Source: Loripinus fragilis (taxonomy: Eukaryota; Mollusca; Bivalvia; Lucinida; Lucinidae). Taken from it: a stretch of 64,000 nucleotides of DNA. Positions 14,901 to 29,900 of the stretch are shown here, in pieces; the stretch's first letter is position 1; each line of letters starts with the position of its first letter. The DNA is taken from NCBI GenBank assembly GCA_964019695.1, contig OZ026518.1, positions 76,625,912 through 76,689,911 of the forward strand. The letters are read 5' to 3'. The notes below the pieces were generated by a model. The model was not told where the DNA came from. It was given only the letters and a program-made list of their open reading frames with translations, and searched no databases. A program made the position numbers and the translations under genes.

Positions 14901-17900
14901 AGGTAGCTCTTCATTTTTAAAGAGTGACTCTATGCATTGTATGCATATTATTATTTAGTATTTAAATATCAAGAACTGACCTATTTGTTGGATGTTAAGC
15001 AGTGTTTGGAGGTCACATGTGAAATCAAACAACATTACTATCATCTACATATGCATGACGAAACAAATAGTGCTTTATACACAACACATTTGTGCAAAAA
15101 TAGGAAAAATAAGCCGGCCCCAAGGTTACAAACCTTTTTTAATGCTCTGCTCACCTGCATATGAAAAGTATCATGCTAATAAATGTTAAATGCCAACAAT
15201 TGTTGACATTTTTACATTTAAGCAGCATGATAAATACAACAATTGTGCGTTTAAAAGCAAGAAAAGATTTTATTTTTCAACATTTAGCTTTCATAAGCAT
15301 TAAAATTTCATGCTCAGTTGAATTGAGCATGAAAAAATGTTTTTTAACCTCAGGGCCAATTTTCTCTTCTATTAGCAATATAATTGTCATTCTAAAATGC
15401 CTGCTCACTATAGCGAAAGTCACAACTAAAACTCTCCTAACAAAAAACTAAACAACTAACAAGCAGCAACAGCTGGAACCATATCCTGATCCACAGAAGC
15501 CACATCCAGCCTATTCATATTCATATCTTCTGTTGATGTTACAATACATACTTTGTTAAAGTGTATATTCATGCTTTTTAACATTTTACTTTAATCACAA
15601 ATAAATATTTCGTTATGGACTAATTTTTTTTCACAGATCATTTATCCATCTAGTTAGTATATTACAGAAGCTTTTATAGCCCTTCTGGGAGCAGCCATCT
15701 TACAGCTATTGGCACACATTAACCTGAGTTAACCTGAATTTGCTGGTCTGCCCAATGATTGAAGCGGCACCTTTCAGTCAATTTCTTTATTTTAATATTG
15801 GATAATGGGTATTCTGTTTTAATTACAATCAACAGCCAAATCAATGCAAATTATAATGTAACAACTGTCAAACGAAACGTAATTTGTTTTTCAATAAGTT
15901 TTATTTGATTTTCTTCTGTCTTTTTATTAGCAAAATGAAGAAAAGTGTTACAAAATATGTCGTCTGCTATAGTAATAATTAGTGCTTTAAGACTTAAATT
16001 TTAGAATTAAAAATGGGCCAAGTTTCAAAATATACTCATCAATGCACATACTGCTAAAAGCATTACTCTGAAACATTGTTATTTTTTACCTTTTGACTGA
16101 TTTATAATTCTGCTTTGGTAGTGTGTAAGCAGGTGGAAGTGATTCCAGTTTTGGTGTGTAGAGATTATTGACCTGAGAATGACCAGACTCCCATTAAGAA
16201 GCAAAAGAAATTGATTACAGGCTAATAGAAGGGCATTCACAAACATTGAATGAGGGATTATTCCTGCCATACTGTAAACTCTATAATAAATGCATTTTTA
16301 AAAAAAGTGAGAATTATCCCTTTAAGCTCAAATGGTGGCTTTTTGACTCCCCAGAAGGTGTGTGGTAGTTTGCAGTATGTTATGCCCACCTTTTTATGGG
16401 GATTTGCTCTGGCTGTCTATTGGTAATCAGGCATTTGCTTGTTGTTGTTTTTTCTTGTTTAATTTATTTGTTGCTCTAAAATAAAATCTGGGCTAAGCTA
16501 TGTCTGTGAGTATGTACATGTATTTGCTTGTGATGACAATTAACTACTGTAAAACACTTATTATTAACATCAACATTTGGTGAGTTTAAAAGACTGACAT
16601 ATTGGCGTAGTTAAATTTTGGCGATTCCTCAATGCCCTTCAAAATTATTTCTTTTCTCATCGGGGCCACTCTTAAAGGAAAGAATATGTTCCCCCAGGGG
16701 AGCATAAATTTACCTTAAATAGTAGCCCCATTTAGGACAAAGGTTCCTCGACGTTAAATTGTATTATACTGTTCTAAAGTTGGTTTATCAATACAAATAC
16801 CAACACACTAAGGATGTGTGTCCCTTTATTGCTTATTGTGTGTCTTTGAAGTCGTATTTTGTAGTCTGATTTTTATTTATACCCCAAAAGCGCCAAATAA
16901 AAGAACCCGCCAAATATAAGCGTTTTACAGTTAATACCTCTAAAACTGTTATTTCTAGTTTGACAGGTTGAGATCTGGATCCACCTTTCTCTTCACTCAC
17001 CTCATACCAACCATCCTAAAGAGAAATACAATTTTAGTATAGTTATGAGCAAAATTCTATACTATAATAGTCTGGAATAAATAATTCTTCCATGACAATC
17101 TGACAATAGTAGACCCGGTTTCATTGAGTTCATGGGAATAATAGAAAGTGCAAACACCCTCGTTAGTGATTTATGCTTTCTGCCAGAGCCAAATATTCAT
17201 GAAGCTTCATACATTACACCTGGCGGTACTTCTTTTTGGGATCTTTGAGGTTTTTTCTGTCTAGTGTTTGCTATGCCTTTGTGTGCGTCTGTTTATATGT
17301 GCTTTGTGGTCACCTGCTGGGAAAGGGCTGACCTCTTGGCTCTCGTTTGTGGTGTCTTACTGTCAGTTTGTCACTTTCGCCTTTGGTATTCTGGGTAGGG
17401 TGTGGTTCTTGATTGTATCGATTCCTGATCTTTGCAGCCTTACTTACTTTCAATGCTTTTCACAAAAATAAATACTCGCAAAAAAATCCGAATTTACAGT
17501 ACTTATTGCTTTGTCAACCAACAAAGACTAAAAGAATTCTGTGCCTTTGCATAGTCTCATCAGAGCCCACCCTGCTCATAAACACAAATTATTGATACAG
17601 ATAAAGGCTCAGTCTAACATTATACAGACCTCAATCTTTTCTGGATACGGCAGCATGTGCATTTAAAAGAGGCTTTTGTGTAAATAAGATAATTACAAAA
17701 ATCTTATGTACTGACCATATACTGTAAATTCGGAAATTTTCGAGAGGGTTTTATTTTCGCGAAACTTCGCATATGCGAAGTTTTGTGAAAATAAAATCCT
17801 CACGAATTGACGAATTACTGTATCGTTTACTGATAAAGGTAAATTACGCCCTTATCGCGAATTTTCAACGTCTCAAACTTGCGTTTTAATACTGTTCGCG

Positions 17901-20900
17901 AGAATAAAATTCTTGCAAATATTTCTGAATTTACAGTACCTTGGTGGCGGATTAAATATGTCTAGAAAACAAGGATGCTACTTACTGCAAGGAAGAAGTA
18001 CCTAAATACTGATTGGGAAGCTTTATCTGCAGCTGAATTTAGTACATTATAATCTAGTCGTATGGATTCAAACACATTGCACAACATGCCTCGAACAGTT
18101 TTCTGAAATTCACAGAAGAACGGAAAAAAACTAATCATGCAGGTTTGGGCTGCAACACATTATTTCACGAGGACTTGACAAATGTTAGTACACGGATAAT
18201 ATTGTTTTATCCTCTTAATAAATTATTGTAAGTAAAATAATATCCATTGCGTTAAATTCTTACAAAGTTTTCACATATTGTATATTAACCATGAAAGTAT
18301 CCATTAAAAAGACTGTCACTTGTATCCTTTCCTTTTATAACAAGAAATATAATAATAATATCATCACTAAACTGATTTACAATAGGATATTGATCCTCTC
18401 TACGATCCTGTTTGCAATGTTTGTTCATTGTCTTGTGTGGGTCCTGAGGTCGTGATGTCATCAAAATACAGCACAACCCATTAGAAAATTACTTTGAGGA
18501 AAAATATTGAACAGTTGGTGAATACGAGTATTATATGTACTGACTTACTTGTCCCACAAAGTCGTAGGTATCATCTATATAAAATAGCTCCTGTGGCGTT
18601 TTCATTCTTAGGCTCCATGTTGAGTTTTCTTGATAAGGAAGGGAGTAATTTTGAATAGCTCCAAAACTGTTAGAATGTATTGGTACAAGTGTACAATTTT
18701 TAGAAACCCTGTCAACTGTATACTGCAAGCCTAAAATGGAAAAAATGTTTTTACATTTTCTAATATACCATATATATACTGTTATGTTATCATTTGAGCC
18801 TGTGAATGCATGTCAGAATATATTAAATTACCCTTGCATGCAATTAAATTGATCATAGAAAGACTAAGCGTGATTATCAATAAACTGATAATCACGTTTA
18901 GTCAATCTATGATATTTACTTGCATGCACTGATTCTGTGCCTTGTTGATTATAACATTAGATGTGTTTGATGTGTGAAGCTTTTTCACTTTCTAGCAAAT
19001 CTCGTGAACACAATCATTCAAACATGATGTTATCCTCTATTTAATAGAAGGATCCTAGTTTGTGTATGTGTGCTATAAGTGTTTTTTTGTAAATTATCTA
19101 GAGGTAGCATAAACTGTTTTGTGCTGTGGGGCGTCTAAAGAACTCGCTAGAGGCCTAACATAAAAAGAGTAGAGTGACGTCACTAATTATAACTGTAATC
19201 GGAGAGGTCTATTGTCAATAAAAGGTAATCCGGCATTTAGACAGGTATACAAACGAGAATATTGGTAGTTATATCCTTACTAATGCATTACAGCTATCAT
19301 TGGGTGTCACAGACCAGTGGTCCAGTGGTTAAGTAGCGATAATTACATATTCGAACCTTTATTTTTTTCTGAGAGGGGTGGTGGGTTCGAATCGCTGAGT
19401 TTTTATTTTCTTTTTTTTTTCTTACCCCTTTAGTGGGCAGTTTGAATTACCTAGTGCTGTAACAAACAGTGGCGGATCCAGAAGGGGTTCGGAACAGATT
19501 ATTTCATTTTTATAGGAATATTCAAGACAAATGAGAGATCATCTGCAAATCGACACCACCCATCACCCCCTTTCCATAATTCATCTGATTCCCCTCTCCT
19601 GGAGTCGTGGATCCGCCTTTGAACAAATAGATTTATGTCAATATTTCAGGCTTTACAGGAAAACCAGTGAAAAGCAAGGGTTTTAATGACCCACGGGGGG
19701 TCTAGCAGATGTTAGTGTTTCAGAAAACAATGTTTGGTCGTTATCATTGCATAAAGTCATTTTGTCACTTGGAAAAACACTTCGAAAAGATCATTTTTGT
19801 ATTACTATAATGGCGGGCAAAATCATGAAGGATTCGTAGGTTTTGAAAAACCCTGTTTCAGATCAAAGACTTACGTCATCCTAACGTCACTAAATTACGT
19901 TCATTTCTATAAATGCTACTGTTGATGACGTCAATTTTTGTGACGGCCTAGAATGCGTATATGTAAAGTACAAAAGCCGTGCATCAACAGCACATGAATT
20001 GCCTGATTAATACATGGGTTTTTACCGGTTAAAACATGGCTGTTTATAGCGTGCGACACGGCTTTTTATGCAATAATTTAAGTTAAAATGAGTCTTCATC
20101 TACATCCACACAGTAAGTTGTGTATGCGAGTGGCAAACGCTCTGGTGAGTTTGCGTATTTCTGCAGGCTCACCTGATCCTTTGATGCTCAGTATTGCGAT
20201 AAAAATCAAAATCTCACTATGCTGGCATTATTATATGAACTTTTTATATCATGTATATATTGAAATAAAATACTTTTCGTAAAATAAAGATTTTAAAATA
20301 TAGAAATTGAAAAAAAAATATTTAAAAAATATAAAGAAAAATATGCAAAATAAGAAAATATCTAGAATAAGAAAACACGCAATGGAAACAAATGAAAAAA
20401 TAGAGCATATCAATAAGCCTATAAAATGCTAAACTTTGTGATTCGAACCCATAACTTTTTACATAGCTCGCGTGCATATTATTACAGTTGCCTGTCTACC
20501 TACTGAGCCACCAAGGCATGATCATTATTTATTGGTAAATCCATACAATCGTTTTACCTGCAGTGTTATTATTTTTTTCTGAATGAACTTGAATGAATGA
20601 ATAAGGTTATTAAGCTGCTACACCTGTTTTCTATTGGACTCTATCCATGACGGACTATACTCTTACTGTGTGATATCTATAACGTAAATTTATATAGTAT
20701 TAGTAAACCGTCTTAGTTGTATTATGATTTAACAAGGTTTCCCCATTTAACGCAGACCATTTTCTTTCCTGTAGAATTGATTTGCAAACGTAATCAGCCG
20801 CGTTTATATAGCCCAATAAATACAAAATAAAATGCATATTAACAACATACATATCTAAATTTGAACACATATGTGCAATCACATATATATAATAAAATAT

Positions 20901-23900
20901 CCAATGGATAGACGATCTTACATTCGTGCTCATCTTTTATTGAATCTATTAAACGAGTTTGGGAAAGAGATAAAATTGGAGGCTTGCCAAGCATTTTATC
21001 TCTTTTTTGCAACGAGATTAATAAATTCAATAATACAAGAGCAGGAATGTTAGATTCTATTCATCGTATGACATTAAAGGGGACGGCAACCCTGATGATT
21101 GCTATGTTTTATATGAAATATCTTAATAACCTATGAATTTTGATACCAGTTTCATCTAAATCGGTTGAAAAAAATGTGAAAGTTGTGGGCGTTTGAATAT
21201 TTGCAAATGGACTGTAATGGAAGCGGCCATGTTGTAGGCTTAGTGACGTCACTCAGCCTAATTAGATATGCGTAATCTAAATAAAAGACAAACAAATGGG
21301 TTATTTGCTTTAATCTTAAATGAAACATTTTCCTTATGTGTAAAGATGCATATCTACTGAAACACAGGTGTTGTGATAGTAGTAATAACTAAAAATTAAG
21401 CAGTTGAAAAAATTCTGAAAACTAATTAGATATTCAAAATGGCGACTAAATGTTGGCCATATTGAATTCTTCAAATGCCCATAACTTTCTTATTTTTTAA
21501 CCGATTTTGATAATACTTCTATCAAAATTCATGGTTCATTGAGCCCTTTCTGATAAAGCATACTTATCATTAGGGTTGCTGTCCCCTTTAAGAATACTTT
21601 GAAATCTCATTTCTGGTGTAAAAACGTTATTATTGTGTCATTATGCATGCAACTTTGGATTGTACCTCATTACATTTCCCAAAAATCTGGTGCCGGTGCC
21701 AGGATCCATGAGAATTGTTGCACTGTCCATTAGTTCTCATGAACAGACACAATAAAACCGAGTCTGCATTTTTCTAATATTGAGGATTCTCCATTTATGA
21801 AGGATCCTTTTTTTCAGATTATTTAGAAGTCGCAACAGTCGTTGCTTCTGTGTGGAGTTGGTAAAACTTCCCCCTGTGCATCGATATAGTGTTGATATTT
21901 TTTCATATTCTGGTCCATCAGGAATATGGGTTCTGGCAGAAAGAAGAATACCGCTTAAGCCAGTGCTAGGGGCATGAGAGTTGTTGCACTTTCCATTACT
22001 TCTCATGAATAGACTAAATAGAACCGGGTCTGCTGTATTCTAATATTGTAGGTTCTGTCTATTTCTGAAGGATCCGTTTTTTCCTGATTAATTTTGCCAC
22101 AATTGCAGTTTTGTATTTGATTCCTAAACTGTTATGTATACTGACGTCAAAAAAACGCCTCATCTAAAAGTAAACGTGAATATCTTTTAGACTGATCAGA
22201 CTAAAGTTATGGATTTTAGTGCATTGTAACATTTTATCAGTTAAGCGTATCTCTTGAAAACAAAATTGCTGAAAGAATATTTGAGGCTGCAAAAACGGCC
22301 TAGGTTTGAGACAGGGGTCACCAGTTTCATGCCACACAAGATTTTAGCCACATTTACTTTGTTTCCAGACACAATCCGTTGACTAAAAAAAGGTGTTTAC
22401 CATTGAACAACAAACTTTATTTATCCAAAAATGCGTTTATAATGTTCAGACAAAGTTTGAATGTACTGCTGAACGAAACAACTTACCCAACCCACCTTTT
22501 CGCCATGCATTTCAGTAAAACTTAAACGTCATGACTTTGCAAAGTGGGTGAAAATACTGTGACGAATCATTTGCAAAAGTGATTATTCTTTAACCAGCGA
22601 CGTTTGCTGAGAAAACGCAATCTGGAACGTGTTCTAGACGGCCGTTTTGAATGACGTTAACGTAGACCAACTACTTGCCATTGGGCGTTACAGCTCATCT
22701 TAAATAACGTGTTTTTATGTAGGCATATTCTGTGTACATTACCTAATGTACCCCTTTAACATTTTTTCCATTACTTAAAGCAAAACGAGAATACTGGCAA
22801 GTTTTGTAAACGGATCTTACTTTTTGTCTTTAATATGACGTCATAATTTCATAAAGTTATTACTCGCAAGAACAAATTTTTGTAAAAATGATCCAAAATT
22901 TGTTCATTGTTTAGCAAAACATTAAAGGCACAAACTGGGTGCAAATTGAAATCATAAGCGATTGATGCATAATGCTGTCATGTGTACGTTGAGCCTGTAT
23001 AACATCATTAGAATAACGCGTCACATGCATATCAAATTAAAGTCATTTTCCGAAATCGCCCAACCTCTACATAAAGAAGCAGTACGTGGTTGTTCATTTT
23101 TATAAATCATCGCTGAGAAATCAGTGATAATGAGTGAGGAGGTTTAGTTGACGTCAGTATAGCTCTTAGCGTCCTGTCTAGTTGTGCAATCATCTTGCTA
23201 ATGCTGATTGTAAATATATTCATGGTGCTGTATGTTTGTCTGTGATTGTGTCATTTTCAGGCCATACTCGCTTGCTTCAAGGCTAAACACTAGACATCTA
23301 ACTTAACATCACAGAAAAGCTATATGCGCGTTTTGGAGTACATTGTATTACTTTATGCATAATTATGCGTTAAGCACCATTTATTACACAGGTTTGATAA
23401 AAACAAAACATTTCAATATAATTCCAACTCAATGCTTTTATCGGTTTTTCGGAGATTTTGATTGGTCCGTTAGCAAAATTAAATTGTTTTTACACTTCGA
23501 TAAAAGCCCATGCGTAGGAATATTTGATAACTGCCTTGATATCACAGTGGTAGATTGTGTTGGTAATAACGAACTGTACATCAAACTATATAACTTTCAC
23601 CAGATTAAATATAGTTAAGCGTGTTCTAAAGCTTATTTAAAAGCCCTTACGCTGAACATGGTTGTGCACCTTTAAAGCAACGGGGGAACTCTAAGACATG
23701 AACAGGATGGGGAGTTATGTGACGTCACTTAACAAACGGTCACGTCATTGAAGAGAATCGTCATCAAAACAATGTTGACCAAGGCTCACATCAACTACGA
23801 AATGTTTCAACGCAGTTTGAACTTGTCAAATCGTGCTTTTAAAATTGACGCTAAGATCTTTGATCTACTTCGGAGATTTAAGGCAGGACTTGTGAAGGTA

Positions 23901-26900
23901 AGTGCTTCGATCCGAGGCCCAATCCGTGCCGTGGTAGGGCCTTTCAATGAGCCCAGCAAGCTGTACGAATATTTGACATAGGGAAACATTTACAAACTAA
24001 ATGGAGTTGTTTTGAGACCAATCAGCTCATACTCACATATTCGCCCCAAATAGGGTGCAATTTTAATCATTATTTAGCAAAACAAAATTTGAACCTACAA
24101 GATGGATGCCCGATCGTTCATAGACAGCGGTTATGAACTATTTTTCTTCAGTGGGCTTTTGAATATGAAATTTTGTCAACAACCTTTTACAAATTTGCTG
24201 TTTTGTTCCAAAGTTGGAATTATAAGGAATGAAATTTAATTTTTTGGTTTTTATCGATGTGTAAACTCCGGCGAATCACTCACAAATTTAACATAAAGCC
24301 CTCCGGGCTTTATTCAATTTGTGAGTGATTTGCCGGAGTTTACACATCGATAAAAACCAAAAAATAAAATTTCATTCTTATAGTAAAACTGTAGATATTT
24401 TCTTACCCATATTACTCAGCATATAATTTGGGTGCTCAAAAGAACGGCCTCATCGAGACGATTCTTTTGAATACCTACAACAAATGTTTTTGTGGAGAAA
24501 TAAGAACATTATTTTTCTGTTACGCACTCTGAACTAAATGCCAGACTCAAGGACATTCCAATTTTAGCATTTTAAACTTACCTGTTGTGAAATCACTAAC
24601 AATGGTAATTGGGTGTACTGGTGCATTCATTGTGTCAAAATGCACATCTTCTCGTATCAATCCTAATGTCCTGTCATACCAAACCTAAATAAAAGTACCT
24701 TTAATCAAAGTAAGTAAGGGTGCGAAGATCAGGAATCGATACAATCAAGTACCACACCTGACCCAATGCCAATAACATATACGCAGATAGCAGTTGCTAG
24801 CAAAATCTTTTGTTTTTGCCTTTCATTATTCTTTAGACTTTGGAATCTGTCAACCACTATATTGTGGGTTCATTGGTTGAATGTGCTCGGTGACTATTCT
24901 GTGTTTGGTCTTTGTTTTGTAATGCATTACTTTGTGTCCCTTCTAGTTTTTCAATCATCTTGACAAGAAAGAGAGAGCTGTTTGCTTTGCTTTAATTGTC
25001 TTCCCGGTGTCTTGTGATTGTTAGTGCTTTGTGCCTCTTCCTCATGGTACCTTGGGTTTGTCTGCAGTGTGTGCTTGTGGGTTTTCCTGATTATACTCAC
25101 TTGCTTCTGGAACATATGAGCCATGACAAGTGATTTTCAACAATGTGGCATTTTGACATGAATAGACTTAGACAAGCCTTTGAAAGTAAGTATAGGGTGC
25201 AAAGATCAGGAATGAATACAATCAAGTACCACACCTGACCCAGGATACCAATGGGAAAGTGACAAACTCACAGTTCATTTTAAGCTTAGAAACTTCAAAT
25301 GATGCTCGGTCAGCAGATGAACAGTTATAGAATATTAAAGCGACTAGCAAAGGCTCTGATCAGGCTGCGCATATGCGCAGGCTGATCTGAGGCTTTGCTG
25401 GTCGCACATACCACATTGTTGGATTTATCATGTCATGGCTTATATATTACTTGGAAGTAATGTACTAGAAAAACATTCTTTGTTGATACATGTAGTTTGG
25501 GTTAGGTTTAGGGTCATGTTTGTTAGCAACTATAACATAACTATGTTCATTCTAGCAAATGAAAATATAGGTCGGATTATCTTGTGGACATATTCTAAAC
25601 GTGCTCTCTTTTATTATTAACCCTTAAAGCGCCAAGAAAAAAATGCATCTGAAAATGTCGTCTGCTGAAGTCGTCTGCTGCAAATAATTGCCTAACCCTA
25701 CTGACAAATTAAGTATAGAAGCAAACAGCGCGGACCCAGAACAGACTGATACTATAGGAGCAGTCAGATCTGGGTCCACACTGTTTGCCAAAGAGGCTTC
25801 TTAAACATTTCAGCAGACGAGAAAAGCAGACGACTTTTGTTGCGATTAGCGCATTCAGGGTTACAACAATACTATGGTGATACATACCTGGCCCTCATAA
25901 GCATATTTCTTGTATGGAATAATTATTTCTAGCTTGTATTGGAAATAGTCATTGAGTTTTGGCATCTCAACATTTGAAGTCACCCAACCTAAATAAAAAA
26001 AAATCTAATATTTTCACATTGTATGATAATTTGGCCTCGCTGCAAGGAAACCTGATTTTATTTTGTATGAATTACAAAGACGCAGACTAGCCTTTGCGCT
26101 GTGGCAGTCTAATTGGCACCGCTGGATAGTATAACACATAAATAAACATTCTACATGGAAACTTCAAAACTCTGTAGTTAAGCATACTTGAGTTAGTCTA
26201 TCCAGGTCAAAAACACCTAAACACAAGGTTTCAAAATTTATTTGAATGATCAATTCAAAAAGAAAATCAAATGTTATCAAAAACAAGTTGGATATAACTT
26301 GGATATCATGCGACAGTCTGCATGTCTGGTTGTAAACCAAATCGCAGTTCATAGCTATGTTTTGCATTTTAACTGCAGGATGGTGGGTCAGGTCTTAGAC
26401 TGAATGATGGCCCTGACGTTAAGCTTTAAACAGTTGGTTAGTGTCTGGTGCGTGTCTTTGGCTGGGCCCACCGTGGCTCAAGTTAAGGTTTATAAAAAGC
26501 CAATACATGTACTTGGGCAATTTTAGTCTGGAAACTTGAATTAAACAATAAATTTCATTTTCTATTGCATGGTCACAACCTAAATTACATATTTTACAAA
26601 AAAAACTTTCCAGAAAATGGCCCAGAGCTTTAAAGGGGTACGTGCATTAAGGGGCTATTTTGGCCCCCTCTAGAGCCAAAACTTGATAGTTGCTTTTCAC
26701 CAATTTCATCTTATTGGTTTGTTAGAAGAATAGCCCAAGTGTAAAATTCTGGCATTCATTTTACTTACCGGTTATCTTGGTAAAATTTCCGACAAAATAG
26801 GCTTAAAATAGAGAAATTGCCATTTTAGGCCAAATTTGAGGCTTTTGGAGACCGATTTTTTAAGAATAAGATATCAGCACAAGCTAATACCAAAAAACCT

Positions 26901-29900
26901 TTTAATATATTGTGTGCTGTGATAATTTTCATCATCTGTTAAAATATTTTTTTTGTATTTGCTTGTGGACTATATTAATTCCTCTGTTACGTGTCTCAAA
27001 TTTGCTCAAAAATAGTCTTTTTTCTATTTTCAGCCTATTTTGGCGGCCATTTTTGTTACCATAGCAATCCTAAAAGTCGAATCAATACCAGACCTTTAAA
27101 CTTTGGCTATTGTTCTAATAAACTAATAAGAAGAAACTTGTGAAGAGCAACTTTTATTTTTTGACCTCATAGGGGGGCCAAAATAGCCTCTAAATGCACA
27201 AACCCCTTTGGTTTGATGTCTGTAATGTGACAAGCTTTTGTAGTCTTTCAGGGGCAGATCCAGGATTTCTCAAAAGGAATTTATGTAAATGAATCAATGT
27301 GTGGGGGTTCGCTTTGCTGATTTTATCCCATTTTTCTTAAATATCACATGAAAATGAAATAATTTGGCAAAAGATTTGATTTTCATAGGATATTTAGAAA
27401 CAAAGGCGCAAAGGGGGGTGTCAAGCGAACCCCCTGATCCCCCTCTGGATCCGCCACTCTATTTAAATGACAAACAATGACTAAAGTTACAGTTACGCTG
27501 TTCCTTCTTTTCTGTCAGTGATATTTTTCAGTTTCAAAAAATCTATTATGGCTCCTAGGTGTTGCATAACACTATTTCCAATGTATTTATTTTATTCAAA
27601 AAGATGTTTCTTTCTTGTGAAAAACGCAGACCTTCAAACTGACCCTGCAAAACAATCCGAGCCCACTTCTAAGCATATACTATGCTTGCATATGATTTAT
27701 GGGAGGCTATCTTAACTGAAATAATTTCTATGCAATAATAATCGTCATTATAATCAATTTTGTTCTAAAGCTGTGACTTTGTTGATGTAAGTTCATTGCA
27801 TATAGTTGTTCTCATTTTGTGGTAGGGGTTGTGTTTGGTCCCAGTTTTGTGATTTATTACTTAATCCATTAATGTCTAATGGAATTTCCCAAACTAATCA
27901 ATTTCTTAAATCCATTTCGAATTCAAGGGGTGTTGAGTAGTAAGTTTTAATTTCATTCAAATCTTAAAAGTAAGAATGGTGGTAAAGGACATTTTGGAAG
28001 CAAACATTGCGGAAGCTGATCAGACGTCGCGTATTGCGGCGTCTGATCTAGTTCTACACTGTTTGTTGATGTCCCATAAAAAGGACAATAGGCTTCAATG
28101 GGTTTAAAAGATGTGCTTTTTTGTCTTGTTAAAATGCTGACCTTATCAATGCAATGCAAACGGACTCTATGGGGCAATCTAACCTATCTATTTAGCATTA
28201 TTGTTGGTTATCTTTGTTACTACCATTGTAGCTGGGCGTTGTATGTTCAGCTCTGGTTTTGTGATATACTTCTTAGCGTCCTCGTTATTTTGCATTCATC
28301 TGGCTGTATAAGAGAGAGCTGGTTAAGTCTCTTCCTCGGGATGCCACGGGTTGGTTCGTCATTTGTGATTATTGCCTTTCCTGGCCATACTATTTCGTTT
28401 TTACTGTATTTTGTGTGTTTGTTTTTCATATAGGCGAGTATATGAGATTTTGGTAATCTTTGCATTGGCTAGCAGCCAAGGCTCAGATAAGCCTGTGCAT
28501 TCATGCAGTCGTTTTAGAGCCTTCGCTACTCATATCCTTAAAGTATGGAACTAGAGGAATGATCATACAAACATTGTGATTTCTAGTCCCACTAAATAGC
28601 TACATATTGACGTTAAAAAGTTACTTTTCACATCTGAACTAAGGGTGAGGTTGGGGCGCCATGAAATGGGTTTAAGCCCTCCAGTAAAATATTTTTACTG
28701 ACCGTTCCAAGGCGGTGCTTCTTATGAGAATCATTTATGTTATTTCTGTCTTGTGTTTGCTATGCCTTTGTGCGCGTCTGTTTATATGTTCCATTGTGGT
28801 TACCTGTTGGGAAAGGGCTGACCTCTTGGCTCTCGTATGTGGTGTCTAACTGTGAGGTTGTCACTGTCTCATTGGTATCCTGAGTCAGGTGGGGTACTTG
28901 ATTGTATCGATTCCTGATCTTTGCACCCTTACTTACTTTTACTTAATGCATATACAGTAAAACCTGCGTAAAACGGTAACTCAAAAATAGACAAAACAAG
29001 GATCTTAATGACAAATGGTAGCATAATGAAGGTCGGAAGAATTGCAGAATGCTCCCTGGGAGCATTCTACAATACTGTTGACCTGCATTTAGCGATAATT
29101 ATTCTTGACCCACATCTGAACCAAGGGGTAGGTTGGCGCCATGAAACAGGTCTAAGCCCTCCAGTAAAATATTTTACTGACGTTCCAAGGCGGTTCTTCT
29201 TTTGTGGATCATTTGGGTTATTAATGTCTTGTGTTTTCATGCTTTCGCATCTGTTCATAACTGCCTTGTGCTCACCTGCTGGTGGGTGAAGGGCTGAGTT
29301 TTTTGATCTTGTTAGTGATGTTTAATTGTGTTTTTGTCACTTTACCATGTGATACCCTGGGTCAGATGTGGGACTTGATTGTATTGATTCCTGATCTTTG
29401 TCGCCTTTCTTACTTTGAAAATCAATATTTGGTCTTTTTGAGAGTGACCATTTTACACATGTTTTACTGTATGATAAGTATCAAAATTTCATACGTTGGC
29501 TCATCTTATGCTTATGTGTCACCAGTTAAAATATACTCACCAAAGACAACAGATACATCAACTGCAGTATAATCCTGTCAAAAGACAATATACAATGTAT
29601 TAGATGGGTCTTGTTGCGAATTTACCAGATCCCCCATGTTTGGATTCAGAGGAGAGGGGGGGGGGGGGGGGCAGGGGGTCAGGACCCCCATCCTGAAAAT
29701 CACAAAATATAGGGTTTCATAGCAATTTTGGTCTGGATCCCCAAAACATTACAAAGCTACGAAGCCAACATTCAATGTTGGGCCATCATTGGCAGGCAAG
29801 CGAGAAGCCATTTAAATGGCGTTTTGCTGGTGGGCCAAAAATAGTTGGTTTATACTGATATTTGGATTCTCTCTCCCCTCATCAACTACAATGCATGAAA

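Noticed and set aside
19309..19402. Functional tRNA gene
   Set aside because: Pol III-like boxes are present, but I could not form an acceptor stem or a normal anticodon arm.
20439..20522. Functional tRNA gene on the minus strand
   Set aside because: Good A and B boxes, but the acceptor ends do not pair; more likely a SINE head.
28098..28433. 111-codon plus-strand reading frame with hydrophobic stretches
   Set aside because: Its sequence recurs in degraded form at about 24840-25110, 31140-31400 and 39340-39560, so it is a repeat, and no splice or start context supports it.
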